Source: Pontibacillus sp. HMF3514
GTDB lineage: Bacteria > Bacillota > Bacilli > Bacillales > BH030062
NCBI RefSeq assembly: GCF_009858175.1
Contig: NZ_CP047393.1
Span: 3,410,001-3,474,000 of the forward strand
DNA length: 64,000 nucleotides
Direction: 5' to 3'
The notes beneath the pieces were generated by a model. It worked only from the letters and a program-made list of their open reading frames with translations. It was not told the DNA's origin and did no database searches. How positions within the stretch are numbered: the first letter of the stretch is position 1; every line of letters begins with the position of its first letter. Of the stretch, positions 28,600 through 35,474 are shown one piece after another. A program made the position numbers and the translations under genes.

Positions 28600-28609
28600 G
28601 AAACGTTTC
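28600..28609. promoter_or_regulatory. LacI-type operator 1 (upstream of the binding-protein gene)
   Basis: The perfect 10-base palindrome GAAACGTTTC sits inside ATCGAAACGTTTCA, a 14-base sequence repeated exactly at 28753-28766. It lies ten bases downstream of the -10 box for the ABC operon, where a bound repressor would block RNA polymerase. Confidence 0.75.
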
Positions 28610-28619
28610 ACTTGAGGTT

Positions 28620-28648
28620 ATTCTACGATATCATGTATCCGCTTTCAA
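28620..28648 (-). promoter_or_regulatory. Promoter of the sugar ABC operon
   Basis: On the minus strand TTGAAA (28643-28648) and TAGAAT (28620-28625) are separated by 17 bases. Operator 1 follows immediately downstream. Confidence 0.65.
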
Positions 28649-28708
28649 TAGATTTTTAAATTTTTTATAAATTTTTATAAAATCCTTATATTATCTGGAT
28701 GTTTATTG

Positions 28709-28737
28709 TTGACTATGAGAAATCGGGTCTATATACT
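28709..28737 (+). promoter_or_regulatory. Promoter of the GH3 beta-glucosidase gene
   Basis: TTGACT (28709-28714) and TATACT (28732-28737) are separated by 17 bases, a near-consensus sigma-A promoter. Operator 2 covers the expected start of transcription and the bases after it. Confidence 0.75.
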
Positions 28738-28754
28738 TCTACTTAAATCGAATC

Positions 28755-28764
28755 GAAACGTTTC
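28755..28764. promoter_or_regulatory. LacI-type operator 2 (upstream of the GH3 gene)
   Basis: The palindrome GAAACGTTTC occurs again inside ATCGAAACGTTTCA, 17 bases after the -10 box. The mirror-like placement relative to operator 1 implies that one repressor controls both transcription units. Confidence 0.75.
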
Positions 28765-28794
28765 AATCCATAAGACAGTTTGCTGGAGGTAATT

Positions 28795-30957
28795 ATGAGA
28801 AACGACCAACTAGAATCATTACTAAATAAAATGACTTTACAGGAGAAAGTTGGACAACTTGTTCAATTAGCTACCCCCTTTTTTAAAGGAGCTTCAGACC
28901 GAGGGCATATTACAGGACCTATGGTAGACATGAACATTACTGAAGAAGATATTGAACAAGCTGGATCCGTACTAGGAGCTTCCGGCGCTCAAGAAACGAT
29001 CAATATCCAGAAAAAACATTTAGAGGATAACCGTCTTGGAATTCCTTTATTATTTATGTCCGATATTGTACACGGTTTCAAAACCATATTCCCTGTACCC
29101 TTAGCAATAGGCGGCTCATGGGATTTAGACTTAGCTGAAAAAAGCGCAGAAGTTGCCGCAAAAGAAGCAGCTGTTTCAGGTGTTCATGTAACCTATGCAC
29201 CTATGGTTGACCTATCCCGAGAACCTAGATGGGGACGTGTAATGGAGGCAACCGGAGAAGACGTATTTTTAAATAGCGAATTCGCACGTTCATTTGTGAG
29301 AGGTTTCCAAGGAGACTTACAGAACGACCCTTATAAAGTCGCTTCATGTGTGAAACATTTTGCAGCATACGGGGCTCCAGAAGGCGGTCGTGATTACAAT
29401 ACGGTAGATATGTCTGAATGGATGCTACGTGAACAGTACCTTCCTGCATATAAAGCCGCCCTTGATGAAGGCTGTGAAATGGTTATGACAGCCTTCAATA
29501 TTTTAAATGGAATCCCTTCTACAGGAAACAAACACCTCATGCGAAAAGTCCTTCGTGAAGAATTTGAATTCGATGGTGTATTGATTTCTGACTGGGGTGC
29601 AGTGAAAGAGTTGATACCACATGGTGTTGCAGAAGATGAGAAAGAAGCCGCTCTAAAAGCAGCCGAAGCAGGCGTGGACATTGAAATGATGACGTCTTGC
29701 TATGTGAATTATTTGCAAGCTTTAATTGAAGAAGGCGAGCTAAAAGAAGAGGTTCTCAATGAAGCTGTCTTACGAATTTTGCAATTAAAACAAAAGCTTG
29801 GCTTATTCGAGAACCCTTACCGTTCTGCTAATCCAGAGGAAGAGAAAAGCGTGATTTTATCAGATGAACATCGTCAGGTAGCTAGAGACCTTGCATCTAA
29901 ATCAATCGTGCTATTGAAAAATGATCAAAAAACACTTCCGTTAGGCACAAGTGAAAATGTAGCACTCATCGGTCCTTTCACAAAAAGCACAGATATACTT
30001 GGACCATGGTCATGGGGTGGCGAAAGCAAGGATACCATAACCGTTGAAACAGGGTTACGTCAGTACGTTTCCTCAGAAAACCTCTCTATTGCAGAAGGCT
30101 GTGGAATTGAAAAAGGTTCACAAGAGTTGGTTGATGAAGCCTTGAAAACTGCGGAGGGTGCTGAGACCGTAGTTTTAGCGCTTGGGGAACATTCGGATAT
30201 GAGCGGAGAAGCAGGATCGTTAACGGACATCCGCCTACCACAAGTTCAACTGGATTTAATCAAAGAAATCCGTGCTTTAGGCAAAAAAGTGATCACTGTA
30301 CTGTTTAACGGACGACCACTTGATTTACACGGAGTTATTGAACATTCTGATGCGATTGTTGAAGCATGGTACCCAGGTACAGAAGGCGGAAACGCTGTTG
30401 CAGATATTTTGGTTGGTGAGGTAAACCCTTCAGCACGCCTGACCATGTCCTTCCCTCACTCAGTTGGACAGGTGCCGATTTATTACAACCACTATAATAC
30501 AGGACGTCCACAAGAATTGAATGACCCTGACTTTCGTTTCCAATCTCAGTATCTAGACGCACCGAACACCCCACTCTACCCATTTGGTTATGGATTAAGT
30601 TATAGTACGTTTGAATATAGTGAAGTTACATTGTCATCTGAAACCATTAGTAAAACTGATACTCTTATCGCTTCTGTGCAAGTCACAAACACGGGAGAAG
30701 TTGCAGGCGAAGAAGTCGTTCAACTCTATATCCGCGACCTCGTGGGAGAAGTTGTGCGTCCAGTTCGAGAATTAAAAGGATTCGAGAAAATCCACCTAGA
30801 ACCTGGCAAGTCCAAAACTGTTGAATTCACCATTACAGAAGAACAACTTCGCTATTACCATGCCGACATGGAACTTAAGAGCGATAAAGGTAAATTCCAA
30901 GTATTTATAGGAGAAAACTGTACAGTAGAAAACGGAAAAATGTTCGAATTGAAGTAG
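28795..30957 (+). CDS. Glycoside hydrolase family 3 beta-glucosidase
   Basis: 720 residues from ATG at 28795, five bases after CTGGAGGT. GH3 N-terminal TIM-barrel (GIPLLFMSDIVHGFKTIFPV; YAPMVDLSREPRWGR; VKHFAAYGAPEGGRDYN), with the catalytic nucleophile Asp in VLISDWGAV at about residue 265. The second alpha/beta domain (SIVLLKNDQKTLPL; VVLALGEHSDMSGEAGSLTD) supplies the acid/base region. A C-terminal fibronectin-like domain (PVRELKGFEKIHLEPG) follows. There is no signal peptide, so it acts in the cytoplasm on oligosaccharides brought in by the divergent ABC transporter. The stop codon abuts a REP half-arm. Confidence 0.95.
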   Translation: MRNDQLESLLNKMTLQEKVGQLVQLATPFFKGASDRGHITGPMVDMNITEEDIEQAGSVLGASGAQETINIQKKHLEDNRLGIPLLFMSDIVHGFKTIFPVPLAIGGSWDLDLAEKSAEVAAKEAAVSGVHVTYAPMVDLSREPRWGRVMEATGEDVFLNSEFARSFVRGFQGDLQNDPYKVASCVKHFAAYGAPEGGRDYNTVDMSEWMLREQYLPAYKAALDEGCEMVMTAFNILNGIPSTGNKHLMRKVLREEFEFDGVLISDWGAVKELIPHGVAEDEKEAALKAAEAGVDIEMMTSCYVNYLQALIEEGELKEEVLNEAVLRILQLKQKLGLFENPYRSANPEEEKSVILSDEHRQVARDLASKSIVLLKNDQKTLPLGTSENVALIGPFTKSTDILGPWSWGGESKDTITVETGLRQYVSSENLSIAEGCGIEKGSQELVDEALKTAEGAETVVLALGEHSDMSGEAGSLTDIRLPQVQLDLIKEIRALGKKVITVLFNGRPLDLHGVIEHSDAIVEAWYPGTEGGNAVADILVGEVNPSARLTMSFPHSVGQVPIYYNHYNTGRPQELNDPDFRFQSQYLDAPNTPLYPFGYGLSYSTFEYSEVTLSSETISKTDTLIASVQVTNTGEVAGEEVVQLYIRDLVGEVVRPVRELKGFEKIHLEPGKSKTVEFTITEEQLRYYHADMELKSDKGKFQVFIGENCTVENGKMFELK

Positions 30958-31043
30958 TGCCTGCCCCCCCACTGCGGTTATACTGTAGAAGTAGTGCCTG
31001 ACCCCCACCGCGGTGATGCTGTAAAGCAGTGGGGGTCAGGCAC
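30957..31043. repeat. REP palindrome 5 with duplicated left arm
   Basis: A complete hairpin occupies 30994-31043 (GTGCCTGACCCCCAC / GTGGGGGTCAGGCAC). A second left arm, AGTGCCTGCCCCCCCACTGC, lies just before it at 30956-30975 and has no partner of its own. The shared GTAGAAGTAGTGCCTG/GAAGTAGTGCCTG suggests slippage or partial tandem duplication. It begins at the stop codon of the GH3 gene. Confidence 0.85.
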
Positions 31044-31113
31044 CCTATTGGCACTTGACACCCCTCACCCACGGCGTGTATGATTACATTTAAAATATAT
31101 CTAAAAATTCAAT

Positions 31114-31220
31114 CTTCTTATCCAGAGAGGTGGAGGGAAAGGCCCTTTGAAACCTCGGCAACGGGTTCCATGTGAATACCGTGCCAATTCCAACAGGCAA
31201 CGCCCTGGCAGATGAGAAGT
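31114..31220 (+). promoter_or_regulatory. SAM-I (S-box) riboswitch
   Basis: All conserved S-box blocks are present in order: CTTCTTATCCAGAGAGGTGG, AGGGAAAGGCCCTTTGAAACC, CGGCAACGGGTTCCATGTG, CGTGCCAATTCCAACAGGC and GGCAGATGAGAAG. The 3' GATGAGAAG pairs with the 5' CTTCTTATC to close helix P1. S-box RNAs bind S-adenosylmethionine and switch genes of sulfur and methionine metabolism off when it is abundant. This one controls the monooxygenase/ATP-grasp pair. Confidence 0.96.
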
Positions 31221-31238
31221 GTGGGATCGCCTTATACC

Positions 31239-31282
31239 AAATCCCCTCTTCTTGTCTGGCAGACATGGAAGAGGGGATTTAT
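31239..31282 (+). terminator. S-box terminator
   Basis: AAATCCCCTCTTC and GAAGAGGGGATTT form a strong hairpin around TTGTCTGGCAGACATG, followed by the AT-rich TATATAT. CTTCTTGTC inside it can instead pair with GATGAGAAG of the aptamer, giving the usual antiterminator. Confidence 0.88.
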
Positions 31283-31371
31283 ATATATCCAGCAAAGAAT
31301 GCTAATCAGTAGGACCATTAAACCGAGTAAATTCATATGAATAATATATTAACAAAAAGGAGTGGAATGAT

Positions 31372-32436
31372 GTGAGATATGGTTATTGGCTACCGATTTT
31401 TGGAGGTTGGTTACGTAACGTAGAGGATGAGGGGATGCCTTCCACATTTGAATACGCAAAAAACGTAATCCAACAAGGAGAACAACTAGGGTTTGATACA
31501 ACTTTAATCGCAGAACTTTATTTAAATGACATTAAGGGGCCAGAACATGACTCCCTTGAAGCCTGGACAACAGCAGCAGGCCTAGCAGCCGTTACAGAGA
31601 CAACCGAAATCATGGCAGCGGTTCGCCCGAACTTTCATAACCCAGCGATCACGGCAAAAATGGCTTCCAACATTGATCACATTTCAGGAGGCCGCTTCAC
31701 CTTAAATGTCGTCTCAGCCTGGTGGGAAGAAGAAGCCAAACAATATGGCGGAGCCTTTACAGCGCATGATGAACGATATGACAGAACCGATGAATTTTTA
31801 GAGATTGTAAAAGGCCTATGGGCAGAGGAAAACGAGACCTACTCTTATAAGGGACAATTTTATGAAATTGAAGACACCCACCTCCATCCTAAGCCGGTAC
31901 AAAAACCAAACCCGAAGCTTTACGCAGGTGGGGAAAGCCCTCGAGGAAAACAAACGATTGTAGATCATTGTGACGCTTATGTCATGCATGGCGGCACCGT
32001 TGAGGAGGTCAAAACAAAAATTGATGATATGAAGCGTAGACGTGAAGAAGCTGGTAAACCTCCTTTCCAATCTTTCGGCATGGCAGCCTATGTCATATGC
32101 CGTGATACAGAACAGGAAGCTTATGATGAGCTTAATCGAATTACACAGGTAAAAGAATCAAGTGCTTATGCTGGGTATCAAGACTTCACTAACAAGTCCC
32201 AGCTCGAACAACAGGTTAAGCTATTAGATTACTCTGTATCAAACCGCGGATTACGCCCTGAACTCATTGGTACACCAGATCAAATTGCAGATCGCATTTT
32301 AGAATTTGAAGAGGCTGGAGTTGACCTCCTCCTACTTCAATGTTCACCACAGTTAGAAGAAATGGAACGCTTCAGTAAACAGGTTATGACTCTAGTTGAA
32401 GAAAGACGAATAAATAAAAAGGAGCTACAAACATGA
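31372..32436 (+). CDS. LLM-class flavin-dependent monooxygenase (SsuD/SfnG-like), S-box regulated
   Basis: 354 residues. GTG at 31372 is the only usable start after AAAAAGGAG, since nearby ATG codons run into TGA. The fold is luciferase-like: RYGYWLPIFGGWLR, AAVRPNFHNPAITAKMASNI, GGRFTLNVVSAWWEEEAKQY, LYAGGESPRGKQTI and IGTPDQIADRILEFEEAGVD. The closest groups I recall are alkanesulfonate (SsuD) and dimethylsulfone (SfnG) monooxygenases, which cleave C-S bonds with FMNH2 and O2 to release sulfite. S-box control supports a role in obtaining sulfur for methionine. Its TGA overlaps the next ATG (ATGA). The exact substrate is unknown. Confidence 0.9.
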   Translation: MRYGYWLPIFGGWLRNVEDEGMPSTFEYAKNVIQQGEQLGFDTTLIAELYLNDIKGPEHDSLEAWTTAAGLAAVTETTEIMAAVRPNFHNPAITAKMASNIDHISGGRFTLNVVSAWWEEEAKQYGGAFTAHDERYDRTDEFLEIVKGLWAEENETYSYKGQFYEIEDTHLHPKPVQKPNPKLYAGGESPRGKQTIVDHCDAYVMHGGTVEEVKTKIDDMKRRREEAGKPPFQSFGMAAYVICRDTEQEAYDELNRITQVKESSAYAGYQDFTNKSQLEQQVKLLDYSVSNRGLRPELIGTPDQIADRILEFEEAGVDLLLLQCSPQLEEMERFSKQVMTLVEERRINKKELQT

Positions 32437-33386
32437 GCAAAATTTATATATTACATGAAAATGAAGAATGGACCGATCACCTAACCAAACGTTTGGAAGA
32501 GTTGCACCTTCCCTACGAATGCTGGCACCTTGATCACGGATCCATTGATCTAACCAAGGAGCCACCTCAAGGAGTCTTTTATAACAGAATGAGTGCATCA
32601 TCTCATACACGCGATCATCGTTTTGCCCCTGAATTTACAAAGGCTGTCCTTTCATGGTTGGAGCGCCATGGCAGAACTGTAGTTAATGGTAGTCGAGCTC
32701 TCAGTCTAGAATTAAGTAAAGTGGAGCAATATATGAACTTGAATCAAAGCGGGGTTACAACGCCCAAAACGATTGCTGCATTAGGGAAAGATGAAATCGT
32801 AAAGGCAGCTAAGCAACTAAACCTCTTCCCTTTTATCACAAAACATAATCGTGCCGGTAAGGGCCAAGGAGTTCAGCTCTTCCACTCCATTCAAGCTCTT
32901 GAGAAATATGTATATGGCAAGAACTTCGAGGAACCTGTAGATGGTATCACTTTAATACAGCAATATATTGATGCACCAAAACCTTATATTATCCGTCACG
33001 AATTTGTTGGTGGAAAGTTCCTTTACGCAGTGAAGGTTGATACATCTGAAGGCTTCGAACTTTGCCCTGCAGATGCTTGCTCCATTGAAGACCAATATTG
33101 CCCAACAGGAGCAGAGTCACAAGGTGGCGCTAAGTTTGAGATCTTAACTGAATATCACGATCCGATCATCGAATACTACGAACAATTCTTAAAAGCCAAT
33201 TCGATTGAAGTAGCAGGAATAGAAGCGATTCAAGACCAAAACGGCCAAGTGTACACCTACGACGTTAATACGAATACAAACTATAATACGGACGCCGAAC
33301 AAGAAGCGAATATCTATGGCATGCTTCAATTAGCTAAGTATTTAGGAAATCAACTTTATCAAAAATCTCCCCACCAAGCATCCTGA
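32433..33386 (+). CDS. ATP-grasp ligase (RimK-like) coupled to the LLM monooxygenase
   Basis: 317 residues. The layout is an N-terminal pre-ATP-grasp domain (SKIYILHENEEWTDHLTKRL), then the ATP-grasp fold: NGSRALSLELSKVEQY, the nucleotide-binding KHNRAGKGQGVQLF, LIQQYIDAPKPYIIRHEFVG and the metal-binding VYTYDVNTNTNYNTDAE. These enzymes form amide or ester bonds through acyl phosphates; RimK types add amino acids to acceptors. It is translationally coupled (4-base overlap) to the monooxygenase and shares its S-box. No known sulfur pathway that I recall uses this pair, so the product is unknown. The gene is followed by a short CCCCACCAAGCATCCTGATGGGG hairpin without a T run. Confidence 0.88.
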   Translation: MSKIYILHENEEWTDHLTKRLEELHLPYECWHLDHGSIDLTKEPPQGVFYNRMSASSHTRDHRFAPEFTKAVLSWLERHGRTVVNGSRALSLELSKVEQYMNLNQSGVTTPKTIAALGKDEIVKAAKQLNLFPFITKHNRAGKGQGVQLFHSIQALEKYVYGKNFEEPVDGITLIQQYIDAPKPYIIRHEFVGGKFLYAVKVDTSEGFELCPADACSIEDQYCPTGAESQGGAKFEILTEYHDPIIEYYEQFLKANSIEVAGIEAIQDQNGQVYTYDVNTNTNYNTDAEQEANIYGMLQLAKYLGNQLYQKSPHQAS

Positions 33387-33404
33387 TGGGGAGAAATGCG
33401 ATAG

Positions 33405-33557
33405 TTACTTCTCCTTAGAATTAGGTGCATTGATGGATGTATCTTCATCAGACATGAGTGGTTCATCAGGTATAGAAGGGTCAAAATAAGGTTCCCTTTT
33501 CTTACCTGATTCCTCCTCTTCCCTCTGATTCGATCGATTCTTCTCTTCAGAATTCAT
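33405..33557 (-). CDS. Small hydrophilic hypothetical protein (50 residues)
   Basis: ATG at 33557 follows AAAGGAGGAGTATGCC, an excellent ribosome binding site. The 50 residues are highly charged and probably disordered: NSEEKNRSNQREEEESGKKR then PYFDPSIPDEPLMSDEDTS. No hydrophobic core or known motif is present. Similar small charged proteins occur in Bacillaceae, but I cannot name this one. A longer frame back to 33641 lacks a ribosome binding site. Convergent with the ATP-grasp gene. Confidence 0.65.
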   Translation of the reverse strand: MNSEEKNRSNQREEEESGKKREPYFDPSIPDEPLMSDEDTSINAPNSKEK

Positions 33558-33669
33558 GGCATACTCCTCCTTTATTAGAGATTCTGCCTTGTACCATTGA
33601 ATTTTATGCACTGCGCCTGAGCAAATGGAGGTGTAAACCATTCCTTTATCTCCAATAGATGATTTTCAT

Positions 33670-33730
33670 AAAAAACGCCTGACCCCCACTCATTATCCCT
33701 TTACAAGAGTGGGAGTCAGGCGTTTTTATG
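33670..33730. repeat. REP palindrome 6, acting as a bidirectional terminator
   Basis: Variant arms ACGCCTGACCCCCACTC and GAGTGGGAGTCAGGCGT around ATTATCCCTTTACAA. Both outer flanks are A or T runs (AAAAAACGCC; GGCGTTTTTATG), so the element has the form of an intrinsic terminator on either strand. It lies after the PTS IIC gene, which has no other clear terminator nearby. Confidence 0.85.
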
Positions 33731-33751
33731 CTTGTTTCTATTCGACAAATT

Positions 33752-33776
33752 CCGGGTGGTGACAGGTACCACCCGG
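33752..33776. repeat. Short inverted repeat with GTGACAGG core
   Basis: CCGGGTGGT / ACCACCCGG, nine perfect pairs around GACAGGT, lies just after the PTS IIC stop codon. The core GTGACAGGTACC resembles single half-sites such as GTGCCTGTCAC at 37733-37743. It may be a second, decayed repeat family. Confidence 0.6.
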
Positions 33777-33790
33777 GAATGGGGCACCAA

Positions 33791-35155
33791 CTATGCCGCT
33801 TCTGATTCTTCTTCGTCCTTCCCTTGGACTTTCCATCCTACTAAGAAAGCAACTGCAAGAACAGCTAATGTGATTAAGATGAATACAACACTGGATTCAA
33901 ATAGGCTAACAAGGTTACCTAGGATGACACCTACAACACCGAAGTCTGCGTCTCCGAATGTTGTTCCTTCAAATCCTAGAGAGCCGAGTACTGGTAGAAG
34001 TAATGCTGGTAAGAAGCTGATCATTACTCCGTTTGCCATAGAACCGAAAATGGCACCTTTACGTCCACCAGTCGCATTTCCGAATACACCCGCTGCTGCA
34101 CCTGTGAAGAAGTGAGGAACGAGGCCTGGTACGATAACTTTTAATCCGAAGATCGGTAATAGGAACATGCTTAAAAGTCCTGCTATGAAACTAGATAAGA
34201 AACCGATAATTACTGCGTTACCCGCAAATGGGAATACGGATGGGCAATCAAGTGCCGGTTTTGCATTTGGAACAATTTTATCAGCGATACCTTTAAATGC
34301 TGGAACGATCTCAGCTAATAACATACGCACACCAGAAAGGATAATGTAAACCCCTGCTGCGAATGTTAGACCTTGCATAAAGGCAAACACGAGGAAGTTT
34401 TGGCCGCCACTTAGATTTTCTTCAACAAATGTAGGACCAGCAAAACCTGCTACGATGAAGAACAAGATGACCATCGTTAAGGATACGGATACAGAAGTAT
34501 CTCGTAAGAAACCTAGAGACTTCGGTACATTAATTTCTTCAGTGGAGCGTGAGTTTTTCCCAACTTTTCCTCCAATGAAGGCAGATACTAAATAACCTGC
34601 CGTTCCAAAGTGACCAACTGCAAAGTCATCGGATCCTGTGATTTTACGTGTATAAGGCTGCAATAGTGCAGGAAATAAAACCATGATGGAACCTAGAATA
34701 ATGGAACCGATAATTACCATAGGGGCGCCTGTGAGTCCACCAGTCGTTAGAATCACAGCGATCAGACAAGCCATGAACATGGCATGGTGCCCAGTAAGGA
34801 AAATATATTTAAATGGAGTAAAACGCGCAATCACAATATTGGCAACCATACCAAATAACATGATCATAGCTGTTTCGGTACCAAAGCTATCTTGAGCGAG
34901 AGCCACGATCGCCTCATTATTTGGTATAACGCCATCTACACTGAAGGCTTTATCAAACATATCACTAAACTTCCCTAGTGATTGCACCAATACATTAGCT
35001 CCAGCCCCCAAGATCACAAATCCCATCACAGTCTTTAACGTTCCAGATATTGTATCCGCGATGTTTTTACGTTGAGCTACCAGTCCCAGCAAGGCAAATA
35101 ATCCCACTAATATTGCTGGAGTCCCTAATATATCTTTCATTATTAAATCTACCAT
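33791..35155 (-). CDS. ulaA: PTS ascorbate-type IIC permease (UlaA/SgaT family)
   Basis: 454 residues, highly hydrophobic with about 11 helices. UlaA-family features include the N-terminal KDILGTPAILVGLFALLGL, the central GAPMVIIGSIILGSIMV with DDFAVGHFGTAGYLVSAFIG, and GLVPHFFTGAAAGVFGNATG near the C-terminus. It transports a sugar acid such as L-ascorbate with phosphorylation by IIA/IIB. GGGAGGAAAAAGAGAC precedes the ATG. The IIB gene lies 37 bases upstream and a PRD regulator before that. Ascorbate is the family substrate, but no ula catabolic genes (lactonase, decarboxylase) are present, so the substrate is uncertain. Confidence 0.9.
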   Translation of the reverse strand: MVDLIMKDILGTPAILVGLFALLGLVAQRKNIADTISGTLKTVMGFVILGAGANVLVQSLGKFSDMFDKAFSVDGVIPNNEAIVALAQDSFGTETAMIMLFGMVANIVIARFTPFKYIFLTGHHAMFMACLIAVILTTGGLTGAPMVIIGSIILGSIMVLFPALLQPYTRKITGSDDFAVGHFGTAGYLVSAFIGGKVGKNSRSTEEINVPKSLGFLRDTSVSVSLTMVILFFIVAGFAGPTFVEENLSGGQNFLVFAFMQGLTFAAGVYIILSGVRMLLAEIVPAFKGIADKIVPNAKPALDCPSVFPFAGNAVIIGFLSSFIAGLLSMFLLPIFGLKVIVPGLVPHFFTGAAAGVFGNATGGRKGAIFGSMANGVMISFLPALLLPVLGSLGFEGTTFGDADFGVVGVILGNLVSLFESSVVFILITLAVLAVAFLVGWKVQGKDEEESEAA

Positions 35156-35192
35156 GTCTCTTTTTCCTCCCTCACTCTAAGTTTGTAATCTC

Positions 35193-35474
35193 TTATAAGT
35201 TGTTCTCTAGTGCTTCACGAAGTTCTTTTTTATCCATTAAGTTGTTTAGACTTACGATGTTCTTCTTACCATCCTCAAGGTTACCCACAATATCTCCAGA
35301 ACCAAGGTATAAGTCCGCTTGTTCTGTTTTAGCTGAAGTTAAATCTGTATGAGATACTTCCGCTTCTACACCCATATCCTTCAAAATGCTATTTACATTC
35401 ATCTCCACAATCATGCTGCTTCCTAATCCGTTTCCGCATACTACTAAAACTTTTTTCATTGTAATTCCCTCCAT
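35193..35474 (-). CDS. ulaB: PTS ascorbate-type IIB component (UlaB-like)
   Basis: 93 residues. The phosphocysteine loop is KKVLVVCGNGLGSSMIVEMN, with Cys at about residue 13 from the first Met. An internal ATG (MKKVLVVCG) has the better ribosome binding site GGAGGGAATTACA and probably starts the protein at 35459. It passes phosphate from IIA to the sugar bound by IIC. It abuts the stop of the regulator gene (shared base 35474), so all three genes form one operon. Confidence 0.9.
   Translation of the reverse strand: MEGITMKKVLVVCGNGLGSSMIVEMNVNSILKDMGVEAEVSHTDLTSAKTEQADLYLGSGDIVGNLEDGKKNIVSLNNLMDKKELREALENNL

Noticed and set aside
31045-31110. Possible second riboswitch or promoter hairpin between REP 5 and the S-box
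   Set aside because: The segment TTGACACCCCTCACC (31055-31069) gives a -35-like TTGACA, but no conserved RNA structure is visible; it is probably just the S-box promoter.
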